Below the pieces are notes generated by a model. The model had not been told where the DNA came from and did no database searches. It saw only the letters and a program-made list of their open reading frames with translations. The position numbers were made by a program, and so were the translations under genes. From Molanna angustata (lineage: Eukaryota; Arthropoda; Insecta; Trichoptera; Molannidae), in NCBI GenBank assembly GCA_963576475.1, contig OY754978.1, positions 19,041,678 through 19,105,677 on the forward strand: a stretch of DNA of 64,000 nt, written 5' to 3'. Each line of letters starts with the position of its first letter. Positions within the stretch are counted from its first letter, which is position 1. Of this stretch, positions 45,061 through 56,020 are shown one piece after another.

Positions 45061-45835
45061 TTATATTTGTCATTATACCTGTTTAAAAAGCTAAGGTTGC
45101 GTGTGTTTATGAAAAATTGCCTTAAAGACATTGCTTTATGCCTCCCAGTATTCCTTTGCACACTTGTTTAAACATACATGAACTTCAACATCAAATTGAT
45201 TATCTACTTTGTAATTCTACAATCTAAGCTTCTTGTCAACCATTAAAATCAAAAGTACATTAGTTTAATAATGCATAAATACAATTATTATGATACGTCT
45301 CATATTGTGAAAGTAAAGTGAATATTATAATATTTATTAGATATAATAGTAGATAGAGAGCCATTACTAATGTACACATTACACATGCAACGCGTTAATT
45401 CAATATGTTTGTTCAAAATGTATCCAATTTAGCCGTAAGCTCCGCCATCATGAACATAATCCCACTAGATGTATTAATGTATTCGTATACACGTTGCTTT
45501 GTTTCGGTAGGCCCACCAGGATTCGGGAGGTATTGGATATCATCTACATATAACACATTACACTATAATACACTCTCTTACATACATACAATGTTGATAT
45601 GAACGAAGGTTCATACCTACCATGTCTTTCTCTGTTTGTATGTGTTCACATTCAATGCGCTTACCTGCATTGTGCATGTCTACTCTCCGCCATCCAGTAT
45701 CAACTGTCAACCAGTAGACTAAATCCAGTCTAGTGCATTGGCACCAAACTCTCGGCACTTATGATGCAGAATTCAACGATTCGTTCACAGTGAATGATTT
45801 CAAGCAATCATACTAGCAATTATTCTGGTCACCAT
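45061..45835. other. No gene recognised
   Basis: No domain or repeat was seen. Composition rises slightly in GC after 45600. Confidence 0.35.
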
Positions 45836-45837
45836 AT

Positions 45838-46066
45838 TACCTACTAATCGCACACGGTTGACACTAAATAGACTCCGTGTAGGTGTCACAAGGTGCCTCT
45901 AAATGTGGGACATAGAACGGAAAAAGTAAGAATCTTGTAACTGTGGGGAGATGCAAGATGATGAACTTAGGTGTCTTCTGAAACATGGTACAAAGGTGTA
46001 AAGAAGAGGTCTCAGTTGTAGCAAATGACTCGATTGCTTTAATACATTGGAATATAAGGGCCTACT
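45838..46066 (+). pseudogene. Jockey/R1-type non-LTR ORF2 C-terminal zinc knuckle
   Basis: One plus frame reads RTRLTLNRLRVGVTRC, stop, MWDIE, stop, ESCNCGEMQDDELRCLLKH. A shifted frame then gives VVANDSIALIHWN and a stop. The order NRLRxGV, CxCG, H/C, and VANDxxxxxxxW is typical of the ORF2 end in Jockey-type elements. Several stops show it is long dead. Confidence 0.65.
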
Positions 46067-47490
46067 TAGTTCAGGAATGTTAAGTACATAAGTTTGTTCA
46101 ACAGATATTTTGAAATTTCTTATTTCAAGCGATTCTGATAATATCGTATCGGAACGAAATTCGATTTAGATACAAAGACACTTTATCAATAGGTGGCAAT
46201 GGATTGAACGATTTGTGACTGAACGAGATTCTCCATTACAAAATTACCTACTGTAAATACATTCGTACTGAATATTCAATAGATCATTTGGTCCGATATT
46301 CCGTCGTGTGTAATTGCTTTGTTGCTCAGTTTAATGTCGCTACTTGATTGTAACTTGGTATGTATGTAGGTCTGTGTAGGTAGGATCATCCGTCCAACGA
46401 CTTGTGTTGTTGCAGATTGTCACGATAACTTATCGATTGGTCGTCCCATTGCAAGGATTATTGTGTTATTCAATATTGACTCGCTATAGTTCGATTGTAC
46501 ATTGCAATTCCGTTGGATGTTGTTCTGGATGACGTTTAATTGTATTCCATTGTAAAAACTTCCGTGTCTAGTTAATTATTTGAAATTGATTTTTTCAATC
46601 AATCATATTTTTCAGCCAAGAAAAAACTAAAATTGTTTATTACATAAATACTTTTGTTGACTAAATAAACGGGTTCACTCATCACTCTCCCCATTATTTT
46701 TTTGTTTGTGATTATTCTTATCTTCATTTTTTCGGTATTTATTATTTACTGTATGATTACCTATTTTTATGACATTTGTGTATTAAGTAACTGTTTATCA
46801 CATGGTACCTACTCACACTATACTCACATTTTAGAAATGAATGAAGTTTAATGTATCGGGAAACTAATAATAAAGAAAAACAATTAAAGGAAACTAAGTC
46901 AGAATAATCAATACGTAAAATATTACTGAAAAAAATGTTTTGGACCCCTGCACCGGATCAAACGCCGCAGCATGTAAGTTGACACGGTAAGGATTTGGTC
47001 AGTGGCGTGTAACATTTTTCGGTGTAGACAGGTTATAATCAAAACTATAGGGCCAAACGGAAGCCATCGAGTGGAACGGACAGTAATACATATATTTTTA
47101 ATATAAGTGCTTCGTGAAAAAAGTACACTAAACTTTATACTCGACGAATTTTCAACGCTACATTTGAATAATCATTTATGATAAAAACCTCGAATTTATC
47201 GAGTACTTGGTTGTATCAATTCATTGATGGGTAACTGATGTATGAAATAAATTTCGAGAAAAATATTTTTTCTCACGTTTCGATTGCCTACATATTTATC
47301 TTTTGATTTTCTATATTTTTGAAATTGATACGCATTAGATGTAAACTGGTCTTGCTCACATTAAAAAGGTATCTTGTTGTTCAAATACATTTGATTGATA
47401 AATTTTCTCCGTGTAGCCATGGTTAAAATAATATATTTATTTCAACTAACCATTGTTTAAAACCATTAACCATTGTTTTGATAAATTGGT
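46067..47490. other. No gene recognised (1.4 kb)
   Basis: AT-rich. No repeat family from elsewhere in the window was recognised here. Confidence 0.4.
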
Positions 47491-47496
47491 CGAGAA

Positions 47497-48015
47497 AACC
47501 AAACGGCCGAAATAAAGAGACGAATTGGACTAAGTTGGGCAGCTTTTAGGAAATTAGCCCACATCTTCAAAAATCCCCAAATTCCCATCAAACTGAAACG
47601 GAAGGTATATGAGACCTGTGTACTGCCAGTAGCTACTTGCTTGGAGACTATGACAATGACTTAGAAAAGTGCTGAAAAACTAAGAGTCACCCAAAAAGCC
47701 ACGGAAAGAGCCATGTTAGGATTAAGTCTGAGAGACAGGGTGCGAAACGACGCCATCAGGGAAATAAAAAAAAATGGTTGATGTCGTCCACCGCATCCTT
47801 ACCCTGAAGGTGGGCCACGTTACCTTGATGGGTGGGCCACGTGGCTAGATACTCCGAAGACAGATTTCCAAGGATAGTGTTGGCTTGGAGACCGAGAATG
47901 ACAGGCAGAGGTATTGGAAGACCGCCAATGAGATGGAGAGATGATATCAGCTGTCATGCTGGTGTCAATTGGTTGCTCAGAGCACAAAATTGAATGGCGT
48001 GGAAGATGATGGAGG
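47497..48015 (+). pseudogene. RTE-like non-LTR, 3' part of RT ORF, decayed
   Basis: It has the same family landmarks as 1288-1850: AELTKLGSF-like start, LKRKVYETCVLPVATCLE, LSLRDRVRNDAIR, GHVTLMGGPRG-like region, GRPPMRWRDDIS and NWLLRAQN. A partial duplication GGTGGGCCACGT occurs near 47810 and 47834. It is truncated at the 3' side by repeat R. Confidence 0.75.
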
Positions 48016-48017
48016 AG

Positions 48018-48200
48018 GGTAACAGCCGATGACAGGTCGTAAGCCCTGTAGGTGCCTTGAGTTCCTGGTTCTTCTAGAATATCCCAACTTCGTCTCTATG
48101 GAGATGTTATTGTCAGTAAAAATATCATTTGAATCCGGACAGGGAAAAAAAATGTAATTTTTGCGTATATGCAATTAAAAAAAATTCGATGTAATTTTTT
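48018..48200 (+). repeat. Repeat R copy
   Basis: CCGATGACAGGTCGTAAGCC, CTGTAGGTGCCTTGA, ATCCCAACTTCGTCTCTATG, CCGGACAGGGAAAAAA and GCGTATATGCAAT match 11292-11463. Confidence 0.7.
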
Positions 48201-48934
48201 TTTGTTCTAAGACTCGTTTTTTGCTCATTGTTTTTTTTTGTATATTGTATATTAATTAATGGTAGGTATACCTACGTGTTCGAGGTAGGGTACAAACTCT
48301 GGTCTACTGGATTACAACATGGAAAACTTTTCATCGATTTCGTCGATCGTTCTCTTTTCATAAGTATGATGTGTCGATATATTATTGACGCATCGCTTAA
48401 TCTGATTTAAAGATTTTCAGAAAATATGTGTGTCAAGTGAAAATAAAAAAAGCTAAGCCCTTAAATCATCTGAGCTTTTATTTAAGCTTTTCCTTTGGGT
48501 CGAAGCGTAACGGACCATCAACACATTGAAAATAATTTATATGGTTCTTGATGATGCTTGAAGATTTATTTCACTGAGATACGAAGATGTTTCTTTATGA
48601 CTTGAGGAAGATTCGGAAGATATAAATGATTCGCAGTGTCGTACAGAAGTAGAAGTATCTTTTGAAGTTGACTATAATTTGATCCAACGATGAAGATTAA
48701 AAGATGAAAGTAAGAAAGTATCGCAATGTTGATTTGTAAGATTAGGTGTACAACATTTATTCAGAGATTTCTTAAAAATAAATCAATGCGGGGAGTTTTT
48801 GTTGGTTTATTTTAGATCTTAAAAGACCGTCTTTCATAGCTGTCTTTGTTACTTAATCAGATAATGTGTTAGATTATATATTTGATTATACTATCAAATA
48901 ATTAATATAAACATCGAGAAGGTTATAATCTATT
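48201..48934. other. No gene recognised
   Basis: AT-rich spacer between R and B repeats. Confidence 0.4.
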
Positions 48935-49235
48935 TAAAGTCTAAGGTCCGAATGCAGAGTCCTACCTAAATACTATATTTTAAATACTAACCATGTTTTC
49001 ATTGCACAGTCGCTCACTTAAAGGATATCACGTGGCTTCCTAACTGAAGGATGCTACGATGTTTTTGTATGAGAATTGAATTGCAGAGACATATTTAAAT
49101 ACTTAGCGCATGCACGTTGGCGTGAACTAACATCTGTAAACTGTCAAAAAGTAAGGTTGATCGCGAGGAACCTAACGAGTGGTTTATTAATAAAATACGA
49201 GCTGTTTTCGATGAATGATGATTTTAGCGACTTCA
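48935..49235 (+). repeat. Interspersed repeat B, longest copy
   Basis: It combines the block shared with 11645-11865 and the block shared with 14638-14740, so it shows the family's joined structure. The ORF 49076-49327 overlaps its 3' half but has no recognised domain. Confidence 0.6.
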
Positions 49236-49629
49236 TCAAATATGTATTTGGTAATTTTGTTAAATCAAAAACCAAACAGATTGTTAAGCGATCTATACGA
49301 GATGCCGAAAATTCGCTGGAATCGTAAGATCGAGCTGTTAGTGCGAGCTTATGTTTGTGTTGTTATGATAAAAAATCATTTTTAAACGTCAGTCTAAACC
49401 CATAGAAAACTATCTATCTCTATTATAAAAAAAAGTAAAAACACGAATTTTTAACTAAGTTTTAGTTTGTATTTTTATATTTTTATAACATATCAACAAA
49501 TTTTTAACTTTATTCCACTAATTTAAAGTGTTGACCACTGACGCGTTTCGCTCAAAGAGCATATACTTTTGAATTAGTGGACCATTTATTTATTATATAC
49601 TTAAATTCATTCGAAAACTTTTGATCACC

Positions 49630-49785
49630 AACAAAGATAAAACGGACATTCCTGATAAAAACGGAATTTATAAATTACATAAATTGCAACTCTTGTGCTA
49701 GTGCATACATAGGACAAACCAGTAGATCATTCAAAACACGCATAAAAGAACACGAAGCTTGCATAAGATTTAATAAAGATTAATC
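49630..49785 (+). pseudogene. Penelope-like element GIY-YIG endonuclease fragment
   Basis: One frame reads KTDIPDKNGIYKL. After a frameshift, the next reads NCNSCASAYIGQTSRSFKTR, then IKEHE, and reaches a stop at about 49783. The spacing GIYKL, CxxC, YIGQT, R..F..R..EH is the signature of the GIY-YIG endonuclease of Penelope-like retroelements, which follows the RT domain. No RT part is found upstream. The preceding CTGACGCGTTTCGC near 49537 may belong to the same element, but this is uncertain. Confidence 0.75.
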
Positions 49786-50226
49786 TTATGCATTAGATTT
49801 TGAAGGATAACATTAAAGTTGTGAGTCAAATTCATTTCTAATAATAAAGAATATTTTTTAAAAAAAAGGTAACATGTAATTAGGTGCTATTTAGATTAAT
49901 ATTCATATCACCTGTTAGTTGTCCAAAAAGTAAACATTTTATTTATTTATTTATTTTACGGTTAAAAAAACCATTTACACAAAAAAATACAAGGTACATT
50001 TTGGAGATATATGACGTTAATCATACTGTTAATCCCTCTTCAGTCCCCTCCGTTTTTTTCTTGTTATTTTTATTATATATTTTCTTCATATAAATTGTTG
50101 GTACGTATCATAAAAATAATTTGTTTCACCTAATGAATATGGGTGGGTGGAAGATATTGCCATCTGGTATGAAGCCCGCTATTGTGCACATAGTATGTAT
50201 ACTCAAAATTATTTAAATCAATAGAC
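49786..50226. other. No gene; W repeat relic
   Basis: AT-rich. GGGTGGGTGGAAGATATTGC near 50142 is a relic of repeat W. A short (TTTA)n lies at about 49940-49958. Confidence 0.4.
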
Positions 50227-50276
50227 ATTTGCGCTTTGTAGAGTATTCAGATCTGTATACTCTACAAAGCGCAAAT
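50227..50276. repeat. 20-bp perfect inverted repeat at a retrotransposon 5' junction
   Basis: Arms at 50227-50246 and 50257-50276 with core GCGCTTTGTAGAGTAT. The loop TCAGATCTGT is 10 nt. The right arm is the first coding sequence of the non-LTR fragment that follows. Confidence 0.85.
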
Positions 50277-50732
50277 ACGCCCAATTATTGAATATGGCAG
50301 TCACCTCTGGAGTGGCGCCCCCCAATACCTACTGAATACCCTCGACGCTGTCCAAAGGCGTGCTATACGTCTGATTGATGATCCATCACTGACTGATGGA
50401 TTGCAATCACTAGAACACAGACGCAGAGTCGGTATTTTAAGTTTATTCTATAGATACTACCACGGGAATTGCTCAGAAGAACTTGCATCTTTGGTCCCTC
50501 CTCCACCCACTCGCAACAGAGTCACTCGCTTCACTCAATCGCAGCATCCATTCACAGTGGACCTTCAACATATACGAACAAGTCGCTTCTCGAACTCCTT
50601 TATTAACTCAGCAGCCCGACTGTGGAACGATCTTCCGAATTCTGTGTTTCCATCTTCGTACAACCCGGGTCTTTTTAAAATCCGAATTAATAAACTCTTT
50701 TCTAGATTGCAAACCCCTCCCAACGCTACGTA
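50257..50732 (+). pseudogene. CR1/Jockey-type non-LTR RT C-terminus, largely open
   Basis: The frame reads LYKAQIRPIIEYGSHLWSGA, LDAVQRRAIRLI, then (open from 50401) HRRRVGILSLFYRYYHGNCS, FINSAARLWNDLPNSVF and a stop at about 50731. RPxxEYxxxxW, VQRRAxRLI and ARLWNxLP are end-region hallmarks of this RT class. The frame is intact over about 150 codons, so the copy is fairly young. A poly(A) run follows near 50800-50814 after a short 3' UTR. Confidence 0.8.
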
Positions 50733-50820
50733 GTGCGCTTCTTCGGAAGAGTAAAATGGACCCAAATCCTAATAGCTGGCGTCCCCTACGTAGACATGTT
50801 AAAAAAAAAAAAAATTCTGG

Positions 50821-50911
50821 ATAGAAAACATTGGTTTACATAGTAACCAGGATTCGCAACTGGGACCTTTGGTTCAAGAGGCAGATATCGTACTCACCGA
50901 GTCACAAATAT
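50821..50911 (-). repeat. tRNA-like SINE head fragment
   Basis: The minus strand reads GTGACTCGGTGAGTACGATA, CTGCCTCTTGAACCAAAGGT and CCCAGTTGCGAATCCTGG. These are weak A and B boxes spaced as in tRNA-derived SINEs. Confidence 0.45.
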
Positions 50912-50943
50912 AAATAATCTTCTTCTTCCTGGCCTCTTCCCAA

Positions 50944-52913
50944 TTATCGTCGATGAAGACTGTTGGGGTCAGCTCTCCTCGTCCTCAAGCTGTACACTCT
51001 TCGGTTCTGGGCCGCCTCCAATGTCAATTCTTGTTTCATCAATTGTGAACTCCTTTGCGCCATCCATGTATTTTTTGGTCTTCCCCTATTCGTTGATCGG
51101 GGGATGTCTACGGCCATAGCCTGGTTCACAATGTGATCCTCGGGTATTCTTAATATGTGACCATACCATCTCAATTGTCTTTCTTCTAATTTGTTGTTAA
51201 TGCTTGGCACTCCTAAGCTTCCGCGAATGTATGAACTTTTTATTTTGTCTTTTAGAGACAACCCCGCAGACCATTTTAGCATACGCATCTCGGTGGTTTC
51301 CATTTGCCTATGGAAGGTGTTGTACATCGTCCAACATTCGGAGCCATACAGTAGAGCAGGTCTGACAATTGTCTGATATATTTTTCCTTTTAGTTTAACT
51401 AGCATTTTTGGATCACAAAAAACTCCTGTCATAGCCCCGAATTTCATCCATCCCACATTCATTCGGTGTGTTACATCCTCTGCACAGCCTCCGTCGCTAT
51501 GGATCATCGACCCCAGGTACTTAAAGGAGTCACTATTTGGTAGAGCTTCTCCATCCATTTGCGTTACGGGAGTGGCAGCATTTGAATTTTCAAACGGTAA
51601 GTAGAATTACTTTGTTTTCTTTCTACTAAGTCGCAATCCATTATCTTTCAGAATTTTTCTCCATCTTTCCAGTCCATCTTGCAGGTATTCGTGCTTGTCA
51701 CTAATTAATAAAATATCATCTGCAAATAACAGGGTCTTTGTGAGGCTGTTCATTTCTTGTTTAGTTAGGTAATCCATGGTTAAGATGAAGAGTAGCGGAC
51801 TGAGAACCGAACCTTGATGTACCCCCACTTTTATAGGAAATTCTGGAGAAACTCCCGATGTTCATCTCACCTGTGTCTTGACTCTGTCGTACATATTCTG
51901 GATGATAAAGACATACCTTTCTGGTAAAATTCGGTTGGTATATTATCTGGTCCTACTGCTTTTCCCATTTTCATTTGGCACACGGCTGCCTGTACCTACT
52001 TCATCTTGGGTTATTTCGATGATCGGTCCAAGAATTTGTTGTTCAGAAGGATTTATGGATCATGGAAATTCTTCATTTAGTAATTTTTCATAGTATTCTT
52101 TCCACCTTTCACAGATCTTACTTTCCTCCGTAATCAACTCACCGTCGTCATCTTCAATAAACTTTGGAGTTCTGATCGACTTAGCCCTTTCTTTTCTTTG
52201 TGTAGCGATTTTATATATTTTCTGTACTCCAAGATTTGTTTCCAGTTCATCGTATATGTCTCTCAGCGCTACGTGTTGTGCAGAGGCTACTTGCTTCTTA
52301 GCGTTCTTTTTGGCTTCCTTATATAGTGCATGGAGGCCTTCCTTTTCTGCTTCGTTTTTATAGTTGGACCAGTTTTTAAAAGCGATTTTCTTTTCCTTAA
52401 TTACCCTTTGTACATCATCTGTCCACCACCAGGATTCTTTTTTAATTTTAAGTTTGCCCTTTGATATTCCTAGATGTTGCTTGGCATTTGATATGCAGGT
52501 CTGTGAAAATGCTTTCCACATTTCATTCGGGTTCAATTCATCGGATCTTTGCAAACTTTCCGTCAGCCAGCTTGTCATTATTGATGTTAGTTGTTTACCT
52601 TCTTCCTTTGAGATGTTGAACCATTTAATTTTTGGTATTTGTTTGCATTTGTCTTTGGTTGGTGTACTCTTTTGAACGTGCAATTCGAGCAAAATTAAAC
52701 GATGTTGTGTTGCCAGAGGTTCGCCGAGGATGACTTTGCAGTCGATACACATTTTTCTGATTTCTTTGCTACATAACCAATAGTCAATTTGAGTAGCTGC
52801 ACCCCCACTTTTATATGTTATGAGGTGCTCAGGTTTCTTACAGAAATATGTGTTGGCGATTGTTAAGCCATATGCTTTTGAAAAGTTTAATAGATCCTCC
52901 CCTATATATCTAT
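50944..52913 (-). pseudogene. Non-LTR retrotransposon with endonuclease end and RT, internally deleted
   Basis: Reading the minus strand from 52913: an endonuclease C-terminus with LTIANTYF and QIDYWLCSKEIRKM, a linker with WWWTDDVQRVIKEKK and ending CERWKEYYEKLLNEEFP, an RT start AVGPDNIPTEFY (about 51945), then a jump to VGVHQGSVLSPLLF, LLFADDILLISD (catalytic FADD near 51700), FKYLGSMIHSDGGC, YGSECWTM, LRWYGHILR and GRPKNTWM. The RT core between the PDNIP and HQGSVLSP motifs is deleted and there are frameshifts near 51600 and 51830-52060. It is the most complete non-LTR copy here. The endonuclease start and 5' UTR are missing. Confidence 0.85.
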
Positions 52914-52978
52914 ATAGAAAAATATAATAATTAAAAAAAATGAATGAAATTTTATTGTGTTATGATACAAATGTCTTA

Positions 52979-53085
52979 GGGCCGTATTTTTAAACCATTC
53001 TCAGTGCTTGGCACACTAAAATGTATGGAATTTGTCATGCTTAGCATTGAGAAAATTCTCTCAGTACGCTTTATAAATTCGGGCC
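52979..53085. mobile_element. 107-bp MITE, TSD TTA
   Basis: The left end GGGCCGTATTTTTAAACC and the reverse complement of the right end GGCCCGAATTTATAAAGC are inverted repeats. TTA flanks both sides (52976-52978, 53086-53088). Internally TCTCAGTGC and GCTTAGCATTGAGAA give further pairing. PIF/Harbinger-like by duplication size and termini. Confidence 0.65.
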
Positions 53086-53222
53086 TTAGTAGGTATACCT
53101 ACTTGCCTTCAAGATCAACTAACATAGGAAACTACTGTCGTTTAATGCAAGTCAAAGTGACGCACGAGTTTCGAAGATATAATTTGTAAATAAGACTGTA
53201 ATTGCGCAATAAATAATAATCA

Positions 53223-53348
53223 ATAAAAAGTAAGTAGTTATTTGGTGATCCTGGAGGAAAATAAACCAAAGAAATGTTTTGACGGTCGTAAAATCGATTT
53301 TCCTCCAGTTGCGGTACTTGTTCAGCCGTAATAAACGTTACTTTTTAT
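53223..53348. repeat. Nested inverted repeats, possible tiny MITE
   Basis: Outer ATAAAAAGTAA / TTACTTTTTAT (53223-53233, 53338-53348) and inner CTGGAGGAAAAT / ATTTTCCTCCAG (53251-53262, 53297-53308) are both perfect. Confidence 0.6.
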
Positions 53349-53545
53349 ACGAAAGCGCCATCCTATCCTCCTTGTAAACTATAGGTATTTACAGGGCTGG
53401 GTCTACAGTCAAGACGCCTTGGCCACTAAATTAAAAAACCACTCACTTCCTTCATTTTTACATATTTATTTAAGTATTATTGTGTCAACAATATGGCACG
53501 AACAAAAACAGTAGGTATAATAAATAATATAATGTATACCTATAT

Positions 53546-53734
53546 CTGGGGACGCAAGTCTGGTTCAATCGGCGAAATCAAAACCCTCACCATTACCCAT
53601 ATCATGGATATAATTATTATATGGAGTTCTATAATATCTTTAGATGTCATTGAACTCCATCAGATAATTATATCCATGATATGGGTAATAACTAGGGTTT
53701 TGATTTCGCCGGTTGAACCAAACTTGCGCCCCAG
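53546..53734. mobile_element. 189-bp foldback MITE
   Basis: Almost the whole segment is a stem: CTGGGGACGCAAGTCTGGTT...GGCGAAATCAAAACCCT, ATTACCCATATCATGGATAT and AATTAT pair with their complements on the right. The arms are about 90 bases with roughly 10% mismatch, around a centre near 53640. The flanking duplication is unclear. Confidence 0.75.
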
Positions 53735-53887
53735 AACAGTTTAGTTATTAATTAAATAACATATTTTTTCGTCGAAATCGACGAAATTATGATACCGATC
53801 GTTTTGAAATATTGAATGAGAGTTTTGTATTGAAAAGAGCATGGGGCAGGCCCCCCTCCTTCATAGCGAAATAGGGATAGCTGTTTT

Positions 53888-55277
53888 ACATAGGGGAGGT
53901 ACGCCTAAGAGTACGCACTTAACAGACTTTAACCTATATTTATTTTACTATACGGATTTTGTTAAAGATTTTTATGTCAAATAAATCCCTCATTATTACA
54001 TAAAGTCTAGCAGGAAATATGCAGCAATCGGTAAAATACCATCTACGCAATAGCGAAAAGAAAATGAAATGAAAAATGCGTACTCTTAGGTTGAATGTCC
54101 CTACGAGTACGCAGTTGAGTCCCTAAAAGTACGCAGGTGGTCAAATAGCTGCAAAGGAAATTTTAAATAAAACATTTTACATCGAAAAAAAAAATATTTT
54201 TATTTAAAAAATAAATTAAATGTAAATGCCTTATAAAAATATATTGTCATGTCAAAAATGTTAAATGAAATACACTGTTTTTCTATTACAAGTTAAAAAA
54301 TAAATAAAAAAACTTCATAGTTGCTTCATATTTAGCCTACAGTAAAAATAGGATTAAACATAGTTTGTTTTATATAAACCGAAATAAATTAAAAATAAAA
54401 ATTAAAATAAATTAAATATAAATTAAAAAATTAAAATTATATAAATAAACAAACTCAACTGTCTTTTTCATTCAATGGTTTTCGTAGCTACACATACCAT
54501 CATGTCCCTCAAGGGGTAGGCCGAGAGAACCGAATCCCATTTTTATGATATGATAAATTACATTCATACAACAGACAACTCCACCCCTGTAGACTTTGTC
54601 TATTTTCGTTTCTTCATTGTTCTGGGTGGCCAAAGCAAATTCGTTAATAATTATGTTGACACAATATTACAATGTACACATTCTAGAATATCTCTAGTGA
54701 AAAAAAGTTACTTTTTTTCTTCTCTTGTTGCATCTAAAATAAAACAATATTTTCATACAGTAAAATAGTGAAATAACGATCTGGTAATAACAACTAGTAT
54801 TTTATTATTGAAAATTATCAAGTTCTATGTCTAATATTTTGATGTGTCCCCAAGAGTACGCATGCGTACTTTTAAGGAAATATAAATGCGTATTCTTGTG
54901 GACATAACCTATTCGACATATTTTTTACCAACTTTTCAACATGACGTTGACAGTTAACAAACTTGTGAACAAAATGAATTAACAATTATAATATACATCT
55001 TTGGTAAAACAACAAAATTAAAACAGCATAACAATAAAGACACAGTACCTTAAGTCGTATGTCCAAAATATTAGATGAAAATGCAACTTTTCAATTTATT
55101 TCGTCTCTTGTCCAGATATGTCAAGCCAGTTGGCGGTAAGTACCTATGAGTGCATGGAGAATACATGTTTGTCTATGGAATGGGACTAGAAGTGTTGCCC
55201 GAAATAAAATATATTATGAGATATTGTCAATTCGTACTCTTATGGACTGCGTACTCTTAGGCGGACCTCCCCTATGT
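53888..55277. mobile_element. 1.39-kb non-autonomous DNA element with TIRs and AAGAGTACGCA boxes
   Basis: Left ACATAGGGGAGGTACGCCTA and the reverse complement of the right end ACATAGGGGAGGTCCGCCTA start ~30-bp terminal inverted repeats. The box (A)AGAGTACGCA, in either orientation, recurs near both ends and inside (about 53906, 54080, 54113, 54128, 54853, 54885, 55234, 55250). The interior holds a relic of the YADD-family 3' end at 54487-54545. No transposase ORF was found. The target duplication could not be fixed. Confidence 0.65.
54487..54545 (-). pseudogene. 3' end of YADD-family non-LTR
   Basis: ACATACCATCATGTCCCTCA, AGGGGTAGGCCGAGAGAA correspond to the shared 3' end of the copies at 2793 and 4605. 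Only the last ~55 bases remain. Confidence 0.55.
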
Positions 55278-55725
55278 TTGATAAAAGATAGGAATGCCGG
55301 GCTAGTCTGCTGGTCATAAAACAAAACCTAGTGATAATTAATTATTCAATTAATTTATTTGGTACCTAATTTAAATTATTGTGATTGTGAGAGGAGCAGG
55401 ACGTTGCCCATAGAATAATATGCCCACAGATACAGATGACATGTGACACAAATGACCTAAAAACTGTAAACGGCAAGGAGATATCCGTCGCCGCGTTCTG
55501 GAGTGGCAAGGTCTGAAGTCCGGACCCGTGAAGTAAATAAATAATTGGTATTTGAACATTGTATCTATGTTAAAAGTTTCATTAATTTCCCATTGAATAT
55601 CTTTACATTTTCATGAAAAAAAATCTTCATATAACGCGTAGGCTACCGTAGTTATTTTCAAGACAAAACGCATTATTGCATTGGTATTCAAATAATCTGT
55701 GTAAAAAATAGAGGGGTATTTCTGA
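55278..55725. other. No gene recognised
   Basis: The segment 55380-55530 is less AT-rich (CCGTCGCCGCGTTCTGGAGT), possibly a retrotransposon relic. No motif could be confirmed. Confidence 0.35.
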
Positions 55726-55727
55726 AA

Positions 55728-56020
<293 letters not shown>

